This document shows, piece after piece, positions 47,999-60,567 of a DNA stretch of 64,000 nt. This DNA is from Acanthochlamys bracteata (taxonomy: Eukaryota > Streptophyta > Magnoliopsida > Pandanales > Velloziaceae), in the NCBI GenBank assembly GCA_019914995.1, contig CM034140.1, forward strand, positions 3,472,001 to 3,536,000, in the 5' to 3' direction. The notes beneath the pieces are model-generated. The model worked only from the letters and a program-made list of their open reading frames with translations, did not search any database and was not told where the DNA came from. How positions within the stretch are numbered: position 1 is the stretch's first letter; each line of letters starts with the position of its first letter. A program made the translations under genes and the position numbers.

Positions 47999-50944
47999 CA
48001 GTTGAAGTTTCATTTAGTCAAACAATGTTACTAACAGATATCCATCACATGCCGCAAGCATATGAAAAAGGTGCAATACAATGTGAACTAAATTGCAAAC
48101 ATTAGTTGTAATTGTTGTAAAAAATCGTAGTGCATGTGATAATTTGATATCATTACACTTGACTGTTAAGAACTATTACGTTCGTTACACCATGGCAAAT
48201 GACTTTTGCAACAATCATCATATCGCAGCACTTCATTTGGTTAAACGTCAAGTCAACAAGGCCAAGCAATTGTTTATAAATCAAGAAATTAAAATTTCTT
48301 AACGGACACAAAAATGATAATGAAATACCTGCTCACAGCGCAAGAAAAATAAGCGATTCTCCTTGGACAAAATAGTGTCTAGACTTTTGCAGATATTACA
48401 TATGACGTATTCATCTGTAAAAAATGGAGAGAGTGTTAAGACTTGTTGAAGCTTGAGGGATGTACAGCATGCTTATATGTGCAATTATGCATTTATAAAA
48501 GAAGTTACCACAGCTTTCCTCATGCATCATATATCAATTTTAGTGGACAAGATCAGAGAAACTATTTAATGATGAAACAACTAGTCTTCAAATGATTGAT
48601 CAAAAGGGGATGATCTGAACCAGTTACTGAGAAAGTTACTTACTGACATATCTTCGAAGTATTCCCTCAAAGTTCTTGGGAGCAAATCTTCCCTTCACAA
48701 CCAGCCTTTGTTGTCCATCTAGAGATCCACTTGTTCCCATTCCAGCCAGCAAGAAATTCATAACATGCTCTGCCTGCCTATGCATCCTGAGGGGGAAAAA
48801 CTCTCTAGTAACTGGTATGCTAAAAAGAAAATGATATTTTGACATCAAACAAAGTGACCTTACAAACTGGGAGTTGCAAAATAATCCAAGAAATTTTAAA
48901 ATATAGCACTCTTGTTCTCATGCTGAGGGATATCAGAGGCACGTATATAATGTCAGCAAAATAAAACAACAGAAACAGTAATCAGAACTAATTTTAATAA
49001 CATATACTCATAATACTAATGCACTCTGTCCAAGCTTTCGCATAACTTGGTAAGACGTTCATCTAAAGAATTCGCTTGTCGGTACCACAACTAAGACAGC
49101 TCTTCTTCAAACCGCGACATGTGAGAATAGCAAATGAAATGTGTGTGAGAGAAAGAGAAATTCGAGAAGACAACTTAGCAGCAGAGTATTGCTTAAGATG
49201 ATACAAAACACCATCACCAACCTTAGACTATAGCTAAACGGACAATGATACGGTGCAAAATAACAACAGGATAGCTTATCAAGGAGTCTATACATACGTT
49301 CTGCAAAGGTCCATGAAGTTCACAAAGACGGTTTTCTCTGTTCCTTCTCGAAGTACTTGTGGAGGCCTCATAACTGTCCTACGCCTGTCTCCAGCAAGAG
49401 CTGGATTATTCTCACGTAGAATGTGGAAGACCCTATCAAGGAGCTGAAGAAAGGAAAAAAGACATAACAATAACCATGACTTAGCTCTGGCAGAATCATG
49501 AAGAAATTAACTAAATATGGAATTGCATCTAAACAGTGAAGATGTAAAACAGTTTTTTAAAAACAAAATTCGCTCACTTAATAGGCCTCATATACCTAGC
49601 ATATTTTAAACACGTCATAATAACGAGGTCGAATAAGAAAGAATCTTCAGTTAAAAATATGTGCAGGGCAGTTATTGCCCAGATTAGCTGCGCAGATTGA
49701 ACAGATTGAAAATATAATCTTCAAATCTATGATCAAGCTTGCATTAAAATATAAATACGTTCACGACTTTGTAATGGCTAGATCTGTCACCTAATAAAAA
49801 AGTTGTTATACATATATGCTAAACATAGACCAAATGGCAACTGAGGTAACAGACATAGAAGTGCACTTATAGCTGGTCATTCACTTCTTTTAACTTTTTA
49901 AACGACCACAACAGTACCATGACTCATATTGTGTGCTAACTACATGCTATAGTTTGCATGACAATTCATGAAACTATATCTAGTAATCTAAGACATAACG
50001 AATGGAATAAATTTAAAAACGAAGAAAGCATGTGTCAAGGAAATTTCAATCTTAATATGAAATACTTACCTCCTCGCATTTATAATCCCGGTCAGATCCT
50101 TCTCAAGGATATTCAGAACCCCCAAGAATAATGGCTTCTGCCTCCTCATCTTCTGCCATCCGGCCACCTGAATAGAAGGTAAAATGAAGAGCTTGTCAAC
50201 ACATAACCTTCAGCATTATGTTGGACTACAGTGGATAGTAGTATATTTATGGCTATTGTTTATCAGGGTATGAATCTCACCATCAAGGTCCTCTCCAGCA
50301 TCTCCATTATCATTATGAAGGAAGTCAGTCTCAACCTGGAGAGCACAGAAAAATTCAAGACTCTGCAACATCGAAGAGCATGCAAAACAGAATATACAAA
50401 AGCATGCCAGATAGCTCAAAGGAAACTTTACCGGCTTCTTTTTCTTTTTCTTCGTACCCGCAAAACTAGGTTGTTCCAGAGTATCAGAAACTGCAATGGA
50501 ACATCTATCAAAATTAAAAAACATTCATAAAAATAACATCAAGCACCAAAACCAACAAAAACTGTAGTAAGTTTAGCTTCATATACACAATATAAAACTA
50601 CAAGGTACATACTAAGATTTAGCTATCTTGAGTTTGTACCAGGCAAATTCTCCGTCTTCTCAGCAAGCTTATCAGCTTCATCGGTAGGGTATCGTACTAC
50701 CACCTTCTTCTTCTTTTTCTTCGCCGAATCGAACGGCGCAAACTAATGAAAATTAACAACCAAAGCACAATTAGTAATCAAATTCAAAATCGGAACAAGG
50801 TCCAACTTCACACACTGTACCCAAGAGAAAAAGGAGGAAAGAAGAAAAATAAGAAAATTCAACATAAGCAATCAAAGTACAGACAAAGTTTGCCTCAGTG
50901 ACGTCGTCCTTGACGTCAATTTGGTTCTCTTTGCCCTCCGCCAT

Positions 50945-51592
50945 TGTTACTCGATCGAACGAATCACTCTAACAAGAAGTTTCAAAACCTGTAAAATAGT
51001 TAGTTCTAACTATCAAAATTAATAAGAATTTAAAATTTGAAGCGACTTATTAAGCTGCCAACGCCACTTGTAAAATAGTCTTATATATCTAGGACATTTG
51101 TTTTTATAAAGAGTTTGTTTTGAGATTACTAAATAATTAGAGCTTTCACAAAAAAAAGAAAAGTATTAATTTTGTTTCTATTATAAATTGTCGTCTTAAA
51201 AGGGTGAATTTTATGTTTGGTTGGTTTTATAGTTACTAGTGGTTGGTTCTCCATCACAAATTGAACTAGCTCAGGGAAGAAAGGGATTTGAGATCTTTGC
51301 CAGTCTTGTGTCGGCAGTGCTTTATGAGAAGAGTATGTGTATTTGCAGTCTTTGGATTAGTGTATGTAGGCATCATGACATTGGCAAGAATTTTGTATTG
51401 AAACTGGTAGGTTTCTAAGTAGTTAGAATTCAGATTGTGGGCTGTTTAGTAGGAGGTTTGAAGAACTTAAGAAGTGTATAACATTTTTCAGGTTTTATCT
51501 TCGATGATCATTTTTAAAATGTTATTACTAGGTAAATGGAGAAACCTACAATCATAAAGAATTGTGACAAAAGCTGAAGGCATCATTTGGTT
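50945..51592. other. Right flank of the duplication
   Basis: Similarity to copy 1 ends at about 50993. The rest has no recognisable gene or repeat. Confidence 0.4.
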
Positions 51593-51818
51593 GTGTTAAG
51601 AAAATGTTTCATTTCAACTTTGTATAATCACATTTCAACATCATACATAATTTATTTAACAATTTTAGATTACTAAAAAATTAAATGTCATAAGATCTTA
51701 TTATAATTTATTTTTTATTATTTTTTTAAATAAAAAAAATAAAACTTATTTTTTAAAATATTCTCAAGATATTTTTTTTTTCATAAAAGTTCTATTTTAT
51801 AAGTATTTCTCAACGTTC
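51593..51818. mobile_element. AT-rich MITE, decayed
   Basis: Left end CATCATTTGGTTGTG, right end TTTTATAAGTATTTCTCAAC, with the family's AT interior. Confidence 0.5.
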
Positions 51819-53664
51819 CCAAGTTTCATACGTTTTGGACTAGAACTGACTATGAAGTGATAACTCATTTCGTAAGTTTGAGCTCTAGTGACTTTTTCTT
51901 GCCATTTGTTTGTGGTGTATGTTGTATTAGGCTTCAGATTGAGAAGCTTTTACTGAGACGGGCTCAAAGCTAATGGCATTTGCAGTTTTTGATATTCAAC
52001 ACTAAAATATGAGCTCTTATTGCAGTGGTTTGGTCTCCTCACTCGTTGTTGTTGCTTCATGGCATTTATCTGAGGTAAAAGTTTCAAGATAATGGGGATC
52101 TCGATTACATACATTCTGCGTCGATTTGAAGGCGATCTCCTGTATTCATATTTGGTGGCTATAGAATTTCATTGGGAAACATGTCAAAAAGTATGAACCA
52201 AAACTAATTTCTTCTATTTAATGTGAATATTATCAGCTTTTAGTAAGGATTTTTACATCTGATTTTGGTTTATTAAAATGCTTTCTTTATGTCCAATTTT
52301 GGTTGATTGTTAAGGTTAGCATCAATTATTGTTTCCTTTTTTGAATCTAATGTATATTGCATTTTAAATTGTTAGATCAAATCACTGTTAAAAATACGGC
52401 AGTGTGCACGAATAGTAATATAGCATAGTAAAATATTTGGCACATATTAGGATCGTACAATCAAAGTTGAGATTTCAGAAACAAATAAGGCAATCACACA
52501 AAGATGAAGATATATGTGATAGAAATAAAAAAAAAATCTCACGTTGGTGTGGTCACATCAATAAAAAATATCACTATGCAAAGAAATCAAAGCTTTTTAT
52601 CAAACACTTAAAACGATTTTCTTACGTTCTCTCTTATTACTGTTATGCATTATCTCTCACATATTTGAGACATATCTATAATATATTGGAATGATAGATA
52701 ATCTCATTTTAATAGCTAGTCCATTTAAATAACCAACTTTGTTAAACAACTCTTCTGTTTAGTAACCACATTCTTGACATAGGTTCGCTAACATAACTTT
52801 TTTATAGTAGTTAGAAAATAATAACTGTCCAAAAGAGAATGATTCTGGATATCACTATATCATGCTTTTTTGTCCCAAGTGTATTTTCGATATATAACCA
52901 TTATAGTAACTATATTGGACTAAATGGTAGATTACCAGCACTTACTTGCATTTACTTTGTCTTTCATATGTTGTTACCCTTCATATGCAATATTTTGTAG
53001 GAACTGACTATTCTTACAAGCAAAATTTGAAGCATAAATACTAAAAGAAACTTTGGAACAAACTTCGCTATTATATATAAAGACGTGAAAGCACTTAGCC
53101 CATGTTTCAGATAGCTGAATAAATAGACCTTTTTGAAAAAAAAAAAGAAGTTATTTTTCAAAAAAGTGTGCGTATAATTATTTCATAGCATACAATCAAT
53201 CCATACTTTTCAAAATTATGAAATTTTTTTTAAGCACTGTGCATAACTTTTTTGAGTTTAAAAGCCCAAAAGCTGCCCAAAAAAGCCATTCCAATGTATT
53301 GAAATTTTTTTTTTAATGTATATACTAAATTCTCTTACCAAATTCACCATAAAGAAAAACATTTTAAATGCTAGTGATTGGTCATAGAAAGATGTTTTAA
53401 ATAGACTTTAAGCAAAAGTTTCTACGTACATGTAAGCATAGTTCTATGTTTCAAGATACAATCCCACATAATGCAGCATCATACTTCACTTGATGAAATT
53501 TCGGTACTTGGAAAAGGGGCAATGCGGCATAAGTGCTGTTATATGCTCTCCTTTCAACATATAAGAATATTTACATGACGTAGAATAATGAAGTGCCTCT
53601 TTTACGAGGTGTACCGTCTTCCATACGAGGGGAAAGGAAAGACAGTTAGAAGAAGGTTAAGGAA
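51819..53664. other. Intergenic DNA without recognised features
   Basis: Mixed-composition sequence with short frames only. A basic 85-codon frame at 52437-52694 has no family resemblance and ends in AT-rich sequence, so it is not called. Confidence 0.4.
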
Positions 53665-53920
53665 GTCGTTTGAAATAGTTTATAAAATAAAGTTTTTTTA
53701 AAATAAAATATATTTTTATTTTTTTATGAACCGAATTTTATTTTTTTATTTTCAAAAAATAATAAAAATATGTAATAAAAAGATTTTATTCCGTAAAATT
53801 TTTCAACACTTTCTAAATTTTTAAATAAAATTTTTATATATTTATAAAATATGTATTTAAAAATATGAAATAAAAAAAAGTTAAAAAATAATTTTTTATA
53901 AAATGCGCCAAACCGCACTT
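53665..53920. mobile_element. AT-rich MITE
   Basis: Left GTCGTTTGAAATAGTTTATA, right ATGCGCCAAACCGCACTT. Its interior matches the copy at 57354 almost tract for tract. Confidence 0.65.
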
Positions 53921-54057
53921 TAAATGTTGAGAAGACAAGGCAATGATTCTGCGAGTCCATTTGAACTAGGGAGGTGTCTGCGAGAAAACATCATGATAAG
54001 GAAAGGTTCGTAACAATTTCAAAAGTGGTCCTGCAGCATGGAAAATAATATTTCGGA

Positions 54058-54265
54058 TCCGTTTGAAAGAGCTTATAAAAATACATCAATTTTTTAATTT
54101 TATTTTTATAAAATTTAATTAAAATTTAAATTTTTAAAAAATTAATTTTTGTTATTATTTAATTTTATTATTGTTTCTAATATTAGAAAAATAAAACTTA
54201 TTTTTAAAATAGAATAAAATTTTTTTTATTTTTTAAAGAATTTATAAGTACTTTGAACAACTCCT
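54058..54265. mobile_element. AT-rich MITE
   Basis: Left CCGTTTGAAAGAGCTTATAA, right TTTATAAGTACTTTGAACAA, in inverted arrangement. Confidence 0.6.
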
Positions 54266-54404
54266 TGTTCACGGGACAACAGCGTTTTTTGGTTTGTTCT
54301 TAGAAACTTAGCTCCCTAGTCAAAGGTTAGTGCTAGTATCTTTTATATGCATTCCCATAGATATGACATGATGAATCCTGATTAATTTAATAGCTTGGGT
54401 TTGT

Positions 54405-54652
54405 TTGGGATTGCTTTTGTTCGACATTTTTTTTTTAATTTTTAATTTTATATTTTTTAATATATATTTTATAAATATATAAAAATTTATTTAAAAATTT
54501 TGAAAAATATAAAAAATTTTTACGAAATAAGATCTTTTTATTATATATTTTTATTATTTTTTAAAAATAAACAAATATAATTTATTTTTAAAAAAAAATA
54601 AAAATATTTTTTATTCTAAAAAAAATTCTATTTCATAAACACCGGCGAACAC
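54405..54652. mobile_element. AT-rich MITE
   Basis: Left TTGTTTGGGATTGCTTTT, right TTCATAAACACCGGCGAACA. It lies in the opposite orientation to the copies at 53665 and 57354. Confidence 0.7.
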
Positions 54653-54721
54653 TTCTTGATGTCATGCAACTAATTAATGGTAAGACATATATGAACTGAG
54701 ATGGAGTTTAACGATATTTTA

Positions 54722-54927
54722 GAAACATGTGAAAGTACTTTTAAATTAAAATAAAAAAAATTTATTTTTTAAAAAATTAGTTTTATTTTTTTGACTTCAA
54801 AATACAATTAAAAATTAAAAAAAATTTGCTATTTAAATTTTATATATTTTTTAAATAAATTATTTAAATAATTATAAAATTATATTAAAAATTAAAATGA
54901 AACTTTTGTCAATATCAAAACACTCTT
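54722..54927. mobile_element. AT-rich MITE, decayed
   Basis: Starts GTGAAAGTACTTTTAAAT after position 54728 and ends near TCAAAACACTCTTTGA. The interior is of the family type with more substitutions. Confidence 0.5.
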
Positions 54928-55199
54928 TGACTAAAATATTTATTTCAGGTCACCATCAGGCATCAACTAGCCCCATGGGTTCATTGGGTTGGTATTCACT
55001 AGGTTTTTTTTGTTGTTTTCTTTTCTATGGATTAATAGCATTATTTGGTCGCGCATTAAGGATTATTTAACGTAGAAGCAAATTTCTCAGAATTTGGCTC
55101 TTTCAAAGGTGGTGCTAGTCTCTTTCTATGACTTTTCTATCAAGGGAATTTGGCTCTTGCAAATTTCTCAGAATGGTTCTGTTGCACTGGAACCTTTAG

Positions 55200-55441
55200 T
55201 CGTGTTTGAAATTACTTTTGAAATAAAATTTTTAAAATAAAAATTATTTTTATTTTTGAAAAAAGTAAGTTTTATTTTTTTATTTAAAAAAATAAAGAAT
55301 AAAAAAAATTTATTAGATAAAATTTTTTTATACTTTTTAAAATTTTAAATAATTTTTTCTAAAAATTTGTAAAAAATATATTAAAAATGTGTATTAAAAA
55401 ATTAAAAAACTACTTCTTTGAAATGAAATGTCAAACGTTCT
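55200..55441. mobile_element. AT-rich MITE
   Basis: Left TCGTGTTTGAAATTACTTTT, right AAATGTCAAACGTTC. Confidence 0.65.
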
Positions 55442-55714
55442 AAAATCTTTTTAATTTTGGGGCCAGTAACACCTTCTTGCTCTTTTGAGCTCCAGTAGTG
55501 AAATAAGTTCATCTATATGAACAATGAAAAATTGACCCAAAATATGACAGTTAGATCTTATACAGTACAAGACCTTTCTTCACGAGATCTGAATGAATAA
55601 AAGTTTTCTACGGACAACAAGATTGAGTTTAACTTTCTAGAATATAGGATTTAATTTTCTGATAGGCTTGGGTTGTATATATATAGATAGTTGGGTTTCA
55701 TGCAACATTTAAGA

Positions 55715-56267
55715 TAGAATTGAAAATTCGAATTTCTGATTCGGTTTCGAATTGATACATAATAATCATATCAAAATCGTTTAATTCTAATTCGATCTAT
55801 TTATTTATATGAATCAAGAGTGTCAACTATAATCCAACCTATTTAATAACCGAATCAAATTCGGATCGATCTATTTAATAATTAAAATTATTAAAATAAA
55901 AATTATAAATATTAATTTTTATAAATAAAATATAAAAATTATTAAATTATAATAATCTAAAAAGAAAAAATATTAATTATAATAAATTTTATAAATTAAA
56001 TAAAAAATTAGTTAAATTAGAATAAATATATATATATATATATAATTAAATTTAAATTTTATATTATATTTTTAAATATTTTCTAATTATTAAATAATAT
56101 AATATATAAATAATTATATGAATTAATTTTGGATTAATTTGAACTCAACTCAAATTTATTTAAATTGTCGGATAAATTTTGGATTAATTAGAATCGACTA
56201 AGATCTGACTCAATTTTTTCAATTCGATTTCAGATTTCACGAATCGGGTCGAAAAGTATCAACTCCT
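55715..56267. mobile_element. MULE-like MITE with a perfect 9-bp target duplication
   Basis: 553 bp, flanked by CATTTAAGA on both sides (55706-55714 and 56268-56276). Interior order and wording (TTCGGATCGATC, AATAATTAAAATTATTAAAA, a TA run at about 56026-56043, closing CGAATCGGGTCG) follow the element at 44361-44910, so they are one family. It is noncoding. Confidence 0.78.
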
Positions 56268-56432
56268 CATTTAAGAGTTATTGTTAGGTGAGAGTGGTTA
56301 CTATGTACTATGCATGGCTTGAATTTTTTTTGGCGAATCCCAAGGACTGTACAGATTATCTTGAGCCTAATGTTTCTGTTAGCTCTGGCCCCGGATGAAT
56401 TAGTGCCTTCCGATTCTTTTAGCACCATTAGG

Positions 56433-56702
56433 AGGCTATTTGGGGCTGCGTCTGAAAAATAGCTTATCAATTTTTTTTAATTTTTTTTTAGTTTATATTT
56501 TTTAATATATATTTTTAAAATATATAAAAAATTAATTTAAAAAATTAAAAAGTGTAAAAAGATTTTACAGAGTGAGATCTTTTTATTGTATATTTTTATT
56601 ATTTTTTTGAAAGTAAAAAAAATATAGCTTATTTTTTAAAAAAAATAAAAATATCTTTTATTTTAAAAAAATTTCATTTTATAAGCATAGCCAAACACCC
56701 CC
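56433..56702. mobile_element. AT-rich MITE
   Basis: Left GGCTATTTGGGGCTGCGT, right ATAAGCATAGCCAAACACCC. The two ends are clear inverted matches of each other (GGCTATTTGG against its complement). Confidence 0.72.
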
Positions 56703-57011
56703 TATATCCTTCAGGGTTCTCATTTGCAATGATTTATGGAAACACATTGTTAATGGGGAGCTTGCAAAACTGGAAGCCATTGAGCAACTTGCAAAGCTGC
56801 GCAAACTCAATGCGGCACAGGACCGAGGAACTTTGTCTTTTCATCTAGAAAGAGAGCTATCCTGATGTTTAACTTGATAAAATTATAGGATAACTGATAT
56901 TGTTATTTCGCTTTTAACATCTTGGAAGAATTTCGTTTTTTCGTAGTAGTTGATTCAATGTAAGCTTTCCATGCAGTCAGAGATATTATTATACGTGCGG
57001 TTGATTCAGCT

Positions 57012-57225
57012 TACCATAAAAATAACTTTTTAATTTTTAATTTTATATTTTTTAATATATATTTTATAATTATTTAAAAATTTTATTTAAAAATTTAAAA
57101 AATATAAAAAAATTTTACGTAATAAAATTTTTTATTACATAATTTTATTATTTTTTTAGAAATAAAAAAATAAATTTGTTTTTTTAAATAAAAATAATTT
57201 TTATTTTAAAAAAATTTTAATACAA
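57012..57225. mobile_element. AT-rich MITE, truncated
   Basis: The interior matches the family (TTTTTAATATATATTTTATA, AATAAAATTTTTTATTACAT) but the terminal TTTGG motifs are missing. Confidence 0.5.
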
Positions 57226-57353
57226 GTGGCTCCCATCAGTCAAATGATTAAGAGGACATCAAATAGCTGTTTGATTTGGATCTTCCTGAGTGCTCTTTGA
57301 GAAGAGAATGACTGATTTGACTTCTCTAGAATATATAGTGGAATTGTTTGGTA

Positions 57354-57599
57354 GTACTTATAAAGTGGAATATTTTTAAAATAAAAAATATTTTTATTTT
57401 TTTTAAAAAATAAATTATATTTTTTTTTATTTTTAAAAAAATAATAAAAATATATAATAAAAAGACTTATTTTGTAAAATTTTTTTATATTTTTTAAATT
57501 TTTAAATAAATTTTTTATATATTTATAAAATATATATTGAAAAATATGAAATGAAAAATTCAAAATGAGGGTCGAGAAAAAGCAATCCCAAACAACCCC
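57354..57599. mobile_element. AT-rich MITE, well preserved
   Basis: Left TTGTTTGGTAGTACTTATAA, right AAGCAATCCCAAACAACCCC. Typical member of about 245 bp. Confidence 0.72.
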
Positions 57600-58765
57600 A
57601 TTGTCGTAACTTCAATGAACTTAGTTCCCACAATATGTTAGTCTTATAGGCTGTGGAATAAAAGATCAATGTGAACGTTGATCAAGATGTGAAGAAAAAC
57701 CATAAGCCCAAAGGTTAGCAATTGAGCACATTGTCTATCACATGGTAACTTCCTGTAATTTTCTAATGGTGGGTCCACTTTAAGGGTTTGTTTCCTTATC
57801 ATGACTTTTAACATAAATTCAATCTCTTCTACTATGGTCAAAAACTTCTCAATCTGCATGAATGTTTATTGACAACTTCTGATGGGGTTCCATGCGCATG
57901 GGCCATCTCCAAGATACAATCTTCTCTTCAACGCTAAGGTCAGATTACATTGCTTTAACTGTTATCATGCATCTAGTATGAGACGATCAATGAATGTGAT
58001 TTCAGGCATTGCCTTTTGGTTTTGCAAAATGTAAATGGTATGAGATAAATAGTAACTCTGATATATTTTTGCCTAGGTAGGAAATTGCCGGGTATCCAAC
58101 TCTTCCTAAGCTGGGAGCTTGCTTTTTGACTGATAGTAAGAAACCTTGTTAAGCTTTAGAATCATGGAGTCATTATCATTCCAAAATGTCTAAGTACAGA
58201 TGCAAAGTGGAAAGAGTAACAGGATGATTGAGCACAAATAACAACAAATCAGAACTTGAGACTTAGGAGGGAAGTGGAGTAGTTTGGTTTATTAACTATC
58301 CTACTCCAGAAAAAGCTCAATTTTACAAACACATTCCATCTTCAAAACTAATACCCGTAATTTAGATTGAAACAGTAATCAAGAAACTTTCTTTTACCAC
58401 AGTATTTCCAGATATAGATTTGAAACTCGAGGGATCCTACATCGAATATATATCTGTCCTTGTGATGAGATATTGAGAGGGTTGTTGGAGATTGCAGCGG
58501 TTCTCATAGTCTAGGATCATTACTGCCTTTTCTTTTGTTTATCAAAGCACCTAATTAATAACAAAAAGCAGATCAATTTTTTGATGTTCAAAAGATTGGT
58601 GGGGGATGATTACAGATACAATCTTTTCTATGACTCCATAATTGTGTCTGGTCACAGTGATATGGTTAACTAGGATGGTTAGTGGTAATTAGTTGACCAA
58701 CACCTGAGTTAGGTTAATTTTTTGGATAGTTCCTTTTTTGTAACTCGCTATAATAGAGAGCTTTT
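57600..58765. other. Intergenic DNA without recognised features
   Basis: Composition is more balanced than in the flanking MITEs, but there is no coding frame with a recognisable product on either strand. Confidence 0.4.
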
Positions 58766-59040
58766 TGTTGAGCATTTTTTTGATAATTTTTTTAAATTTT
58801 TTATTTTATATTTTATTTATATTTTTGATAAATATTTAAAAAATTTATTTAAAAATTAAAAAAATTTATTTAAAAATTAAAAAATTTTATTTAAAAATTA
58901 AAAAAATTTTACTAATAAAATTTTTTTATTATATATTTTTATTATTTTTTAAAAGTAAAATAATAAAACTTATTTTTTAAAAAAATTAAAAATATTTTTT
59001 ATTTCAAAAAAATTTATTTTATAAATACTTTTAAATATTT
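58766..59040. mobile_element. AT-rich MITE with a tandemly repeated internal segment
   Basis: Family interior. The unit AAATTTATTTAAAAATTAAA is repeated about three times at 58835-58905, making this copy longer than its relatives. Confidence 0.55.
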
Positions 59041-59393
59041 TATATAGTCATCTGTTGTTACTGTTAGTTCTCATATTTTTTCATTTTCCTCGTTGCTGTT
59101 CTCTATAAACCAGTTTAGTATTTCTTAAGTCCCATTAGCCTAAGTTTTTAGTTTCGTGTTGGCTTATCTCAGTGAATTGGCTTTTCGACCAGAAAAGTTG
59201 CAAATGGTTGGTTATAGCAATGGCACTTGGGTTTTATTTAGAAATATAATCTCACTCGAGTGACATTAGTATGAGACTGATTACTGTCTTTAACCAATAA
59301 TTTTACGGTGCGACTTTTCTTTTTAAATTAACAGCGAACGAGCTGACACATGTTTATGCTCGGCGCAATGCACCGCGATTTTCTGTTTTTACA

Positions 59394-59680
59394 GCGTGTT
59401 TCAAACATGCATAACCTTATTTTTTTCTATTAGATTTGAAATTTCAATAATTTATATATTTTATTTGTATAAAATATTCAAAACTTTATTTTTATATGAA
59501 ATTTTTTAATTCTAACTTTAGTATACTTTCTAATGCAAATTTATCTTTTAATTTTTAATTTATTTTTAAAAATTATTAAAATATGAATACTAAATTTTAT
59601 TTCTAACTTATTTTTTAAAAAACTTTATTTTTTACTATTCATTTTTACAAAAATTAGTTACGGATATTTGAAACACATAC
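59394..59680. mobile_element. AT-rich MITE
   Basis: Left GCGTGTTTCAAACATGC and, inward from the right, GTATGTGTTTCAAATATCC. Noncoding. Confidence 0.6.
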
Positions 59681-59706
59681 TTAATTGCTAACGGCAATTC
59701 TTGGAG

Positions 59707-59908
59707 ATGTTTGCAATTGATTCTAAAACATATTTTAAATATTTTTTGAAAAATAAGTTTGTTTTATCTAAAAATATATAATAATAAATCTTTACATAAA
59801 CTTTTTATATTATTTAAATTTTAAATAAATTCTTAAATATACTATAGACATTTATTAAAATGTAAAATAAAAATAAATTTTTTAAATGGAGCTAATCGCT
59901 CCGTCAAA
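59707..59908. mobile_element. AT-rich MITE, decayed
   Basis: Starts near ATGTTTGCAATTGATTC, ends near CTAATCGCTCCGTCAAATA. AT interior of the family. Confidence 0.45.
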
Positions 59909-60349
59909 TATACACTTCTTCACTTACTAGTTTTAAGTAGGTTCACTGAAAGCCTTCTACCTAACTGCTGCTGTCAAAGGAAAATTTTTTTGGGCTTTAA
60001 ACCAATTCATGCCCACGTACTACAAATTGTGGAAGTTGTTTTATTATTTAATCTCCTAGGCCTAGATCCACACAGTATGCACGATACAGTATCACATACC
60101 ACTTAAATTTGTTGGTGACCAAAGTAGTAATAAATACTGTTAAATATCGAGCCATCCCTTTTTATCTAAAAGTCTGAAAGTTGTTGACATTTTTTCATCG
60201 GGTTCGGTTTTTGTTCTTGTTAAAGATTCCAACTCTTTCGAGGTTTAGCTACCATAAATAGTACGTTAGTTTTGCTATCCAAGTATTAATTGTTGTCTGC
60301 CTTTGGTTAAAAGTGGTGGCCACTTTTTGAGAATTATGGGAATATGTAA

Positions 60350-60567
60350 AAGCTATTTGGCAGATTTTTCAAAAATTAATTTTTTAATTTATATTTTAAT
60401 ATTTTTTTAAATATTAAAAAAGTTATTAAAATTTTAAAAAATATAAAAAAAATTTATTAGTAAAATTTTTATTATTTATTTTATTATTTTTAGATAAAAA
60501 ATAAAATTTATTTTTTAAAAAAATATATTCTATTTCGAAAAAAAATTTATTGCAATTCCAAACGCTC
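60350..60567. mobile_element. AT-rich MITE
   Basis: Left AGCTATTTGGCAGATTTTTC, right TTGCAATTCCAAACGCTCTT. Confidence 0.62.

Larger units (their letters stand above)
44336..50944 (-). pseudogene. eIF2 subunit beta pseudogene, copy 2
   Basis: All nine coding exons are present in order: 50894-50944, 50640-50742, 50432-50490, 50281-50335, 50070-50167, 49298-49443, 48644-48786, 48329-48414 and 44336-44967 (interrupted). Exon phases join correctly. Exon 6 has ILRENNPALAGDRRRTVMRP, exon 7 GTSGSLDGQQRLVVKGRF and FEGILRRYV, exon 8 CNIC and exons 8-9 CEQC, completing the C4 zinc finger. Lesions: TGA at 50103-50105 in place of the conserved Trp before EGSDRDY, a GC donor after exon 1, and a 550-bp MITE splitting the last exon. 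A Harbinger-like element and a MITE enlarge the last intron to over 3 kb. The TGA would truncate the protein before the core domain. Exons 6-8 remain well conserved, with few substitutions. Confidence 0.92.
41110..50993 (-). repeat. Duplication unit, copy 2
   Basis: Second member of the direct duplication, expanded to almost 10 kb by at least four element insertions (41434-44280, 44361-44910, 44983-47304, 47740-47998). Outside these it follows copy 1 closely. It ends abruptly at about 50993 in the leader, after which the two copies are unrelated. Confidence 0.88.

Noticed and set aside
57240..57563. 107-codon minus-strand frame rich in Phe, Tyr, Lys and Ile
   Set aside because: Translation of an AT-rich MITE. 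Similar frames recur in other copies (for example 53724-53960).
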